Of a stretch of DNA of 64,000 bases, positions 17,770-24,634 are shown piece after piece (within the stretch, counting starts at the first letter, position 1; the number at the start of each line of letters is the position of its first letter). The position numbers and the translations under genes were made by a program. The notes beneath the pieces are model-generated. The model did no database searches. It was not told the DNA's origin and saw only the letters and a program-made list of their open reading frames with translations. The DNA comes from Herbaspirillum sp. WKF16 (GTDB taxonomy: Bacteria > Pseudomonadota > Gammaproteobacteria > Burkholderiales > Burkholderiaceae_D), in the NCBI RefSeq assembly GCF_028993615.1, contig NZ_CP118632.1, positions 3,410,001 through 3,474,000 of the forward strand. The letters are read 5' to 3'.

Positions 17770-18513
17770 TCAAACCGCGGCCAGCATGGCCACGTAGCGC
17801 CGCGTGACCTCTTCCAGGTCGCTGCCCACCAGCGGGAACTCGATGGCGCGCATGATGCCCTTGGGGAAGTGCGCGATCAGTTGCTGCCACTCCGAGTCCT
17901 GCGCTTGCAGCGGCACCGCCTTGAGCTTGCCGTGATCGTCGCGCACGCCCTTGCAGTGGACATAGCGGATATGCGGCGCCAGCGTGCGCGCCGCCAGCTC
18001 GGGATCGACGCCGTTCCAGCGCCAGTTGCCCATGTCGAAGGTCATGCCGAAGGACACGCCGTTGCCGGTGCACAGCGACAGGAAGCTGACGATGGGTTCA
18101 AGCTTGCCGCCCTGCGGCGTCTGGTCGTTTTCCAGCAGCACTTCGACCGGCGCCTGCGACAGGTAGCGCAGCAGGTTCGGCAAGTCGCTGGCGGCGGAGA
18201 AATGCCCGAGCGAAACCTTGAGGTAACGCGCGCCCACTTCCTCCGCCTCGCCCATGGCCTGCGCGACCTGCGCCCGATCGAACTTGCCGTCGGCGGCGAA
18301 CAGCTCGATCGGCGCCGAGTACACCGAGAACAGCTTGCGCTGCTCCAGCAACGCGCGCAGCGCCGTCAGGTCCTGCGCGCCGTCGAACAGCTCGCGCCGG
18401 ATTTCCAGGCCGGCCGCCCCCGCGTCGGCCACCATGGGCACCAGGTCGGCATGGCCGACGCGACGCACCAGCTCGGCGCCATAGGCGGAAGCGGCGACCA
18501 GGACCGGCGTCAT
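17770..18513 (-). CDS. kguE: Sugar phosphate isomerase/epimerase-fold protein (KguE-like)
   Basis: This 247-residue protein has the AP-endonuclease-2-type TIM-barrel fold. Probable metal ligands lie in VEVLLENDQTP, MTFDMGNWRWNG and IRYVHCKGVRDD. In Pseudomonas, kguE heads the kguE-kguK-kguT-kguD cluster, and its exact reaction is not firmly known. The start at 18513 overlaps the stop of the ABC ATPase gene (ATGA), which ties enzymes and importer into one operon. Upstream in-frame codons would lie inside the ATPase gene and are rejected. Confidence 0.8.
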   Translation of the reverse strand: MTPVLVAASAYGAELVRRVGHADLVPMVADAGAAGLEIRRELFDGAQDLTALRALLEQRKLFSVYSAPIELFAADGKFDRAQVAQAMGEAEEVGARYLKVSLGHFSAASDLPNLLRYLSQAPVEVLLENDQTPQGGKLEPIVSFLSLCTGNGVSFGMTFDMGNWRWNGVDPELAARTLAPHIRYVHCKGVRDDHGKLKAVPLQAQDSEWQQLIAHFPKGIMRAIEFPLVGSDLEEVTRRYVAMLAAV

Positions 18514-19244
18514 TTGATCGAACCCGCGCCGATGAACTGCTTGGCCTCGGCGGTCTGCGGGTCGGCGAAGAACTCCTTGGACGGTCGCGCCTCCCACACG
18601 CGGCCCTGGTGCATGAACACGGTCAGGTCGGCCACGCGGCGCGCGAACTCCATCTCGTGCGTGACCAGCAGCATGGTCATGCCGCCGCGCGCCAGCTCTT
18701 CCATCACCTTCAGCACTTCGGCCGTCAGTTCCGGATCCAGCGCCGAGGTCACTTCGTCAAACAGCATCACCTGCGGCTCCATCGCCAGCGAGCGCGCGAT
18801 CGCCACGCGCTGCTGCTGGCCGCCCGAAAGCTGCTCGGGATAGGCGTCGCGCTTGTGTTCCAGGCCGACCTGCTTCAAGACCTTGATGGCGGTATCGCGG
18901 GCGGTCTCGGTGGCGGTCTTCTTGACGATGCGCGGCGAGAGCATGATGTTCTCCTCCACCGTCAGGTGGGGGAACAGGTTGTAGTGCTGGAACACCATGC
19001 CCACGTCCTTGCGCAGCTCGATCAGGTGTTCGTGCTTGTTGGTAAGCTTGTGGCCGGCCGCGGTGATGCTGCCGCCGTCGATGGTCTCCAGGCCGTTGAT
19101 GCAGCGAAGCATGGTGCTCTTGCCCGAACCCGAGCGGCCGATGATCGCCACCACCTGGCCGCGCTCGACCGACAGCGAGATCCCGTTGAGGACCTGGTTG
19201 CTGCCGAAGCTCTTGGTGATGTTGTCAATCTCAACGATGGGCAT
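18510..19244 (-). CDS. ABC importer ATPase, polar amino acid type
   Basis: The 244-residue protein has Walker A GRSGSGKST (36-44), the signature LSGGQQQRVAIARSLA and Walker B VMLFDEVTSALDPEL. It matches the PAAT (GlnQ/HisP-like) group. It energises the importer formed with the two permeases and the binding protein encoded upstream. The start at 19244 overlaps the permease stop by 14 bases. A longer in-frame version would extend into the permease gene. Confidence 0.95.
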   Translation of the reverse strand: MPIVEIDNITKSFGSNQVLNGISLSVERGQVVAIIGRSGSGKSTMLRCINGLETIDGGSITAAGHKLTNKHEHLIELRKDVGMVFQHYNLFPHLTVEENIMLSPRIVKKTATETARDTAIKVLKQVGLEHKRDAYPEQLSGGQQQRVAIARSLAMEPQVMLFDEVTSALDPELTAEVLKVMEELARGGMTMLLVTHEMEFARRVADLTVFMHQGRVWEARPSKEFFADPQTAEAKQFIGAGSIK

Positions 19245-19881
19245 GTAATTTCCTCTCCAGGGCAAAGCTGAACCGCGACAGCGGATAGCAGAAAACAAAA
19301 TAGATGGCGGCCACGATGGGGAACACCAGGAAGGGCTGGAAGGTCGCGTTGCTGACCAGCTTGCCGGCCTGCGCCAGCTCGACCAGGCCGATGATCGAGG
19401 CGATCGAGGTGTTCTTGACGATCTGCACCAGGAAGCCGACGGTGGGCGGCAGCGAGATGCGCACCGCCTGCGGCAGGATCACGTGGCGCAGCTGCTGCCA
19501 GCGCGTCATGGCCAGCGCGGTCGAGGCCTCCCATTGCGGCACCGGCACCGCCTCGATGCATCCGCGCCAGATCTCGCCGAGGTAGGCGCTGGAATAGATG
19601 GTCATGGCGATGGTCGCGGCCACCATCGGCGGCAGCTTGTAGCCGAAGATCGCCAGTCCGTAGAACGACAGGAACAGGATGATCAGCACCGGCGTGCCCT
19701 GGATGATCTGGATGTAGACCGCCGACAGCAGGCGCAGCGCCGGCACGTGTGAGGTCCGCATCAGCGCCACAATGAAGCCGGCGATGCCGCCGCCGACGAA
19801 GGCCAGCGCCGACAGCAGCAGCGTCCATTGCGCCGCCTCCAGCAGGAACATGAAGTTATCGAAGGAAAATTCGGCGAGCAT
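19231..19881 (-). CDS. ABC importer permease (HisM/GlnP type)
   Basis: The 216-residue inner-membrane protein has about five helices. The cytoplasmic EAA loop (EASTALAMTRWQQLRHVILPQA) docks the ATPase. It belongs to the HisM/HisQ permease family. Its start codon shares one base with the stop of the other permease (TAATG), so the two are coupled. Confidence 0.95.
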   Translation of the reverse strand: MLAEFSFDNFMFLLEAAQWTLLLSALAFVGGGIAGFIVALMRTSHVPALRLLSAVYIQIIQGTPVLIILFLSFYGLAIFGYKLPPMVAATIAMTIYSSAYLGEIWRGCIEAVPVPQWEASTALAMTRWQQLRHVILPQAVRISLPPTVGFLVQIVKNTSIASIIGLVELAQAGKLVSNATFQPFLVFPIVAAIYFVFCYPLSRFSFALERKLHAHR

Positions 19882-20576
19882 TACATCCTCCTAGGACGGG
19901 CCACGCCGAGACGGCGGCGGCGTTTGAACACAACCAGGCCGATCAGCCAGAAGGCCAGCCGGAACAGCAGCGCCAGTGCGATGTAGAGGAACATCACCAC
20001 CAGGTAGATTTCAAAGCTGCGGAAGGTCTCCGCATCGAGCAGGTTGGCCGTGGCGGTCAGTTCTTCGGCGGAGATCGCCGAGACGATGCTGGAGGCCAGC
20101 ATCATCAGCGTGAACTGGCTGGCCAGCGCCGGGTAGACCTTTTCCAGCGCGGGCGTGAGCACCACGTGGCGGATCACCTGGCCGCGCGTCATGGCCAGCG
20201 CCTGCGCCGCCTCGACCTGCGAGGGATGGATCGCCATCATGCCGGCGCGCACGATCTCGGTGGAATAGGCGCCGAGGTTGACCGTCATCGCCACCAGCGC
20301 GGCGATGTTGGCGTCGACCTGCACGCCGATGGAAGGCAGGCCGAAGAAAATGATGAACAGCTGGACCAGGAACGGCGTGCTGCGGATCAGCTCCACATAG
20401 GAGGTCACCGCGAAGCGGGCCGGCGCCGAACCGTGAATGCTCACGATCGCCCCGAAGATACCCACCGCCAAACCGCAGATCATCGACAGCGCGGAAAGCC
20501 GGATGGTAAGCAGCGCGCCCATCAGCAACTGGTCGAGATGCTGGAAGATGAACGCGAACTGAAAGTCATAGTGCAT
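19881..20576 (-). CDS. ABC importer permease (HisQ/GlnP type)
   Basis: The 231-residue partner permease has about five helices and an EAA loop (EAAQALAMTRGQVIRHVVLTPA). The ATG at 20576 is chosen because AAGGAG lies eight bases ahead. It is separated from the binding-protein gene by a 146-base spacer that holds a dispersed palindromic repeat. Confidence 0.95.
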   Translation of the reverse strand: MHYDFQFAFIFQHLDQLLMGALLTIRLSALSMICGLAVGIFGAIVSIHGSAPARFAVTSYVELIRSTPFLVQLFIIFFGLPSIGVQVDANIAALVAMTVNLGAYSTEIVRAGMMAIHPSQVEAAQALAMTRGQVIRHVVLTPALEKVYPALASQFTLMMLASSIVSAISAEELTATANLLDAETFRSFEIYLVVMFLYIALALLFRLAFWLIGLVVFKRRRRLGVARPRRM

Positions 20577-20609
20577 TGTGTGCTCCTTGCCTTGCACCAA
20601 AAATACGCG

Positions 20610-20706
20610 CCGTCATCCCTGCGAAAGCAGGGATCCAGCGACGTTAAGTGCGTTGACAACCTGATTTAAAGACACTGGGTCCCTGCTTTCGCAGGGACGA
20701 CACTGC
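20610..20706. repeat. Dispersed palindromic repeat inside the ketogluconate transport operon
   Basis: Two inverted copies of the element (CCCTGCGAAAGCAGGGAT and GTCCCTGCTTTCGCAGGGAC) face each other with about 50 bases between. It is the same family as the 139-bp array at 52 kb. It sits between the binding-protein and permease genes and can fold into strong hairpins in the mRNA. Confidence 0.75.
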
Positions 20707-20722
20707 ATGAAATCGACGTGTC

Positions 20723-21526
20723 TTAAAATACCGGCAGGTTCGGCAGCGGACCGGCCCACTTGCGCGAGATCGCATCCAGCTCGCCGTTCAGCTTGACGTA
20801 GTAGATGAAGTTGTTGAGCCACTGCTGCAGCTCGTAGGAGCCCTTGCGCACGGTCATCGAGTTCGGCTGCACCGAGTACGGGAACTTGACTTCGATCTTG
20901 CCCTGGCCGCGGGTCTTCACGATTTCGGTGGCCATGGTGTTGGGGATCGAGATCGCATCCACCTGGTTCGACAGCAGGGCCTGGGTCACGGTGGAGTCAT
21001 CCTCGAAACGCACCAGCGTGGTTCCCGGCGGCGCCAGGCGGGTCAGCGCGGTGTCGTTGGTGGAGCCGCGCGAGACGCCGACCTTCTTCTTCACCAGGTC
21101 GTCGAGCTTCTTGTAGTTGGCGCCGACCGGGCCGACGATGGACAGCTCGAAGCCGCTGTAGGGAATCGTGAACAGCACCGCCTTGGCGCGCTCGGGCGTC
21201 GGCGCCAGGGTCGCGGCCAGCATGTCGACCTTGCCCGACTCCAGCGCCGGGATGCGTGCCGGCGGCACCAGCGGAACGATTTCCACCGGCAGGCCCAGGT
21301 ACTTGCCGATCAGGTTGGCGACATCGACGTCGTAGCCGATGGGCACGCCCTTGGCGTCGACGCTGCCGAACGGCGGCGTGCCGCTGACCACGCCGATGGT
21401 GATCTTGCCCTTCTTGGTCAGCTCGGCGATGCTTTGCGCGCTGGCGCTGGCGGCGCCTGCGACCGCGCAGGTCGCGGCCAGGGTCAGCGCGATGAATTTG
21501 GTGCTGAAAAGCTTCTTGATGCTCAT
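20723..21526 (-). CDS. Periplasmic substrate-binding protein of the ABC importer
   Basis: The 267-residue protein has a Sec signal peptide (cut near ASASA|QS, residue 30). The mature part is a family 3 solute-binding protein: GKITIGVVSGTPPFGS, IGYDVDVANLIGKYL and ALESGKVDMLAATLAPTPERA. Family 3 proteins usually bind amino acids. The operon context suggests a sugar acid instead, which is an inference. AGGAG lies eight to nine bases ahead of the ATG. It is the first gene of the operon behind the operator at 21740-21755. High expression relative to the permeases is expected from the hairpin repeat that follows. Confidence 0.92.
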   Translation of the reverse strand: MSIKKLFSTKFIALTLAATCAVAGAASASAQSIAELTKKGKITIGVVSGTPPFGSVDAKGVPIGYDVDVANLIGKYLGLPVEIVPLVPPARIPALESGKVDMLAATLAPTPERAKAVLFTIPYSGFELSIVGPVGANYKKLDDLVKKKVGVSRGSTNDTALTRLAPPGTTLVRFEDDSTVTQALLSNQVDAISIPNTMATEIVKTRGQGKIEVKFPYSVQPNSMTVRKGSYELQQWLNNFIYYVKLNGELDAISRKWAGPLPNLPVF

Positions 21527-21739
21527 CCTAGTCTCCTGAAATTGCGCCGTGATACACGGCAGTCCGTGTGGCTCCGAACCCCTCCGGGCTCTTGCGCCCC
21601 TCTTTGCTGCTCGCCTGATCTGCCTCAGGTCTGTTGTGCGGCCTTGTGGGCCGGTCCTGTATGTGGATTCATGAATTCGTTCAGCGCTGCCAGGCTCTTC
21701 CGTCCTGTTTTAAGGTCTTACCATAAAGGCGCATGGCGG

Positions 21740-21755
21740 CTGGTACCGGTTCCAG
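21740..21755. promoter_or_regulatory. Candidate operator for the PtxS-like regulator, transport operon side
   Basis: CTGGTACCGGTTCCAG is a 16-bp near-palindrome with one mismatched pair. It shares the ACCGGTTCC core with the site at 22959-22974. It lies just after the regulator's stop and about 215 bases ahead of the binding-protein gene. Confidence 0.6.
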
Positions 21756-21768
21756 CGCCGCCGTCCTT

Positions 21769-22869
21769 TCAGGCCGCGATGTCGCTCTCGGCCTTCGCGC
21801 GCACGCTTTTGCGCGCCGCTTTTCCGCCCGGCGCGATAGCGCTCGAACCGCGGGTGATCAGGCGGCCGTCGAGCAGGATCTCCATGCGCACCGAACGTTC
21901 GCCGTTGATGCGCACCAGCAGCCGCTCGATGGCGGTGAAACCGATCTCGTAGGTCGGCTGCTCGATGGTGCTGATGCCGCTGCCCACCAGCGGCGACCAG
22001 GCCAGCTCGTCGAAGCACAGCAAGCCCACGTCCTCGGGGAAACGCAGCTTCATGCTCTGCAGCGCCAGCGCGATCTGCAGCGACACCATGCCGTTGCCCG
22101 CGAGGATGGCGATGCGTCCCTCGCTCGCACGCCGGCGCGCCAGGAACTCGCGCAGGACCGTGGCCACATGGCCGGGCTGGTCGATGTGCACTTCCAGCGT
22201 TTCGCCATGGCACGCAGGCTGCTCCGACATCGCTTGCAGGAAACCGGCCTGGCGCCCCTGGCGCGAACTCACGCCGTACAGCGGCTGCACCACCAGCGCG
22301 ATATCCGTATAGCCTTGCGCCAGCAGGTGCCGCGTAGCCAGCTGCGCCGCCTTCACGTTGTCCAGCCCCACCAGGTCGAAGTCGCAACCCTCGATGCGGC
22401 GATCCAGCAGCACCACCGGGAAGGCCGCCTGCCCCAGTTCCTTGAGCGGCGTGGTATTGCGTCCCTGCGTGTTGAACAGCAAGCCCTCCACGCTGTAGGA
22501 ATGCAGCGCGGCCAGGGATTGCTTCTCGCGCTCCTCGTCGTTGCCGGTATTGCACAGCATGAGCGTGTAGCCGTACTTCTGGCAGGCCGCTTCGGCGCCG
22601 TGCAGCACCGCCACCGAATACGGATTGAGGATGTCGGCCACCAGCATGCCGATCAGCCTGGTGCGCCCGCCCTTCAAGCCGCGCGCCATCTGGCTGGGCT
22701 GATAACCCAGCCGCGCGATGGTCTTGCCAATCTGGTCGCGCAGGCGCACCGACAGGGCATCGAACTCGCCGCCGAGGAAACGCGATACGCTGGTTTTCGA
22801 CACCCCGGCCTCACGCGCAACCTGCGCGATAGTGACCCGGTCGGCGCCGGTCTTTGTGTTTTGTCTCAC
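21769..22869 (-). CDS. LacI-family regulator, PtxS-like
   Basis: The 366-residue protein has a LacI helix-turn-helix (VTIAQVAREAGVSKTSVSRFL, about 12-32), the hinge helix region QMARGLKGGRTRLIGMLVADI, and a periplasmic-binding-like effector domain. The run of residues around the hinge resembles Pseudomonas PtxS, which binds 2-ketogluconate and represses the kgu and gad operons through TGAAACCGGTTTCA-type sites. Two such palindromes flank this gene, which supports autoregulation and control of the downstream transport operon. The start is a GTG with a weak ribosome site. About 30 Ala/Lys/Arg-rich residues at the C-terminus are extra. Confidence 0.88.
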   Translation of the reverse strand: MRQNTKTGADRVTIAQVAREAGVSKTSVSRFLGGEFDALSVRLRDQIGKTIARLGYQPSQMARGLKGGRTRLIGMLVADILNPYSVAVLHGAEAACQKYGYTLMLCNTGNDEEREKQSLAALHSYSVEGLLFNTQGRNTTPLKELGQAAFPVVLLDRRIEGCDFDLVGLDNVKAAQLATRHLLAQGYTDIALVVQPLYGVSSRQGRQAGFLQAMSEQPACHGETLEVHIDQPGHVATVLREFLARRRASEGRIAILAGNGMVSLQIALALQSMKLRFPEDVGLLCFDELAWSPLVGSGISTIEQPTYEIGFTAIERLLVRINGERSVRMEILLDGRLITRGSSAIAPGGKAARKSVRAKAESDIAA

Positions 22870-22958
22870 TGTTGCCCGCCAAATCTTTGATCGTCCATCC
22901 GATCGTTGTCAGTCGATTTGTGCTTCCTGGGTTCCGGGCTGCTCATTTATTGAATCTT

Positions 22959-22974
22959 TTGGAACCGGTTCCAA
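22959..22974. promoter_or_regulatory. Candidate operator upstream of the LacI regulator
   Basis: TTGGAACCGGTTCCAA is a perfect 16-bp palindrome with the central CG typical of LacI-family operators. It lies about 90 bases ahead of the regulator start, so it suits autoregulation. Confidence 0.7.
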
Positions 22975-23244
22975 GATAGCAGCGCAAAAATCGTTTGGCA
23001 AACGGTTTCAGATGAAAAATTTGAGGCGCAAGGATGAAGCGCAAGCGGTGAAAAAGAAAGATGCCAAGGGGCAATGGAGCGCCTTGGCAACCCCATTCTC
23101 GGCAGGCAAGATCGCGCCCAACCCCGCATTCTGCAGCGCAACCCGCCCTTGCTCAGCCGACCAAGGCGGCGGCGCTGGGAGATGACCGCACCGTGATGCT
23201 GACGCTGGGTTATCGCTATTGATCACCGATGCCGGATCGTCACG

Positions 23245-23272
23245 AAAAAAGCCGCCCAAGGGCGGCTTTTTT
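23245..23272. terminator. Bidirectional terminator after fdsD
   Basis: AAAAAAGCCGCC and GGGCGGCTTTTTT form a strong stem with A and T runs on both sides. It closes the fds operon on the minus strand. Confidence 0.9.
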
Positions 23273-23292
23273 GATCTCGCGAAGGCGGCGGC

Positions 23293-23520
23293 TTATGCCG
23301 CCAGCTGCTGCATATGCTTGCTCACCGCCTCCAGCACGATGGGATCGACTCCCTCCCCCTGCGTCTGCTCGATGTGCGCCAGGAAGGCGCGGCGCATGCG
23401 CGGTTCCCAAAAGCGTTTCAGGTGCGAGGCCAGGTCGGCCACCGCCTGCTCGCGGTCTGGCATGGTGGAAAAAAAGCTGCCGATCTGGTTGGCCATCTTG
23501 ATCAGGTGTTCGGTGTTCAT
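23293..23520 (-). CDS. fdsD: NAD-dependent formate dehydrogenase, delta subunit
   Basis: The 75-residue protein begins MNTEHLIKMANQIGSFF and contains ASHLKRFWEPRMR, the usual FdsD pattern. FdsD is the small last subunit of the soluble molybdenum formate dehydrogenase and is needed for a stable active complex. A longer in-frame extension runs through fdhD and is rejected. It follows fdhD by 44 bases and is closed by a strong terminator. Confidence 0.92.
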   Translation of the reverse strand: MNTEHLIKMANQIGSFFSTMPDREQAVADLASHLKRFWEPRMRRAFLAHIEQTQGEGVDPIVLEAVSKHMQQLAA

Positions 23521-23564
23521 GTGTGTGCCTCCTGCGCTCTCTGTCTTGTCGTTCGATGGATGCC

Positions 23565-24410
23565 TCAGCGCAGCCGGTGCGGCCGCGCGTAGACCACATG
23601 GCCCTGCTTGCGCACGAAGCCCAGCAGGGTGACGTCGGTCTCCTCGGCCAGCCGGATCGCCAGCGCGGTGGGCGCGGAGATGGCGGCGATGAAGCCGATG
23701 CCGACCGTGGCGGCCTTCTGCACCATCTCGTAGCTGGCGCGGCTTGTGATGATGGCCGCGCCTTGCGAGAAGTCGGCGCCGTCCTCGGCCAGCGCGCCGA
23801 TCAGCTTGTCCAGCGCGTTGTGGCGCCCCACGTCCTCGCGCACCAAAGCGATCTTGCCGTCCGCGCCCAGCCATGCGGCGGCGTGCGTGGCGCCGGTGGC
23901 TTGCTGCAACTGCTGGCCGCCCTGCATCTCTTCCAGCGCGGCATGGATCTGCGCGATCGTGAAGCCGGCGCCGCCCGCGGCCACCGCCTTGGGATGGCGC
24001 ACCGCCTGCTCCAGCGTCTCGGCGCCGCACAGGCCGCAGCCGGTGCGGCCGGTCAGGTTACGGCGCTTCTCCTTCAACGCCACGAAGCGCTCGGTGGCGA
24101 TGCGCATCTGCACCTGCACGCCTTCGCAGCCGGGCACGATCTCGCACTCATACAACTCGCCCGGATCCGCGACGATGCCCTCGGTCAGCGAGAAGCCCAG
24201 CGCGAAGTCTTCCAGGTCGGCCGGCGTGGCCATCATCACGGCGTGCGAGATGCCGTTGTATTCCAATGCGATCGGCACCTCCTCGGCGACCACGTCCTCC
24301 ACCGTCTCGCGCCGGCCGTCGCGCCAGCGGTCGACCTGGACGCGGGCGGAGGTGGCGAATTCGCCGGTGTCTTCATCGATGTTCGGTGATGGGGGGATGC
24401 GTGCGTTCAT
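23565..24410 (-). CDS. fdhD: Formate dehydrogenase sulfurtransferase FdhD (FdsC)
   Basis: FdhD moves sulfur from the IscS cysteine desulfurase to the molybdenum cofactor, which formate dehydrogenase requires. The 281-residue protein has the conserved CxxC pair at Cys125 and Cys128 in GRTGCGLCGAE and the ALVREDVGRHNALDKLIG-type block. In fds operons this gene is also called fdsC. A dispersed palindromic repeat fills much of the 224-base gap after fdsA. Confidence 0.95.
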   Translation of the reverse strand: MNARIPPSPNIDEDTGEFATSARVQVDRWRDGRRETVEDVVAEEVPIALEYNGISHAVMMATPADLEDFALGFSLTEGIVADPGELYECEIVPGCEGVQVQMRIATERFVALKEKRRNLTGRTGCGLCGAETLEQAVRHPKAVAAGGAGFTIAQIHAALEEMQGGQQLQQATGATHAAAWLGADGKIALVREDVGRHNALDKLIGALAEDGADFSQGAAIITSRASYEMVQKAATVGIGFIAAISAPTALAIRLAEETDVTLLGFVRKQGHVVYARPHRLR

Positions 24411-24484
24411 GCTTTCCTGCGGTTCATTGTGTAACGGTATGACGATGATGCTGCTACGGAGAAATCACGTTAATGCCGCCACCT

Positions 24485-24587
24485 CCTTGTCGTTCCGGCG
24501 AAAGCCGGAACCCAGTGACGTTCGTGGTGCATCCACGGCCGTTTAACGTCGCTGGATCCCGGCTTGCGCCGGGATGACGGTTTATCT
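24485..24587. repeat. Dispersed palindromic repeat between fdsA and fdhD
   Basis: Two inverted element copies (GTTCCGGCGAAAGCCGGAAC and GATCCCGGCTTGCGCCGGGA) face each other about 45 bases apart. It is the same family as the copies at 1.8, 20.6 and 52 kb, and here too it lies inside an operon. Confidence 0.75.
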
Positions 24588-24634
24588 TTCGACAGCAACC
24601 GGGCGGATCATCGTGACGCCGCACCTGCCACCCA

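Larger units (their letters stand above)
22870..23292. other. Intergenic region between the LacI regulator and fdsD
   Basis: It holds the operator at 22959-22974, a possible second half-site (CAAACGGTTTCA near 22999-23010), a possible gene remnant near 23145-23222 and the terminator at 23245-23272. No intact gene is supported. Confidence 0.5.
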
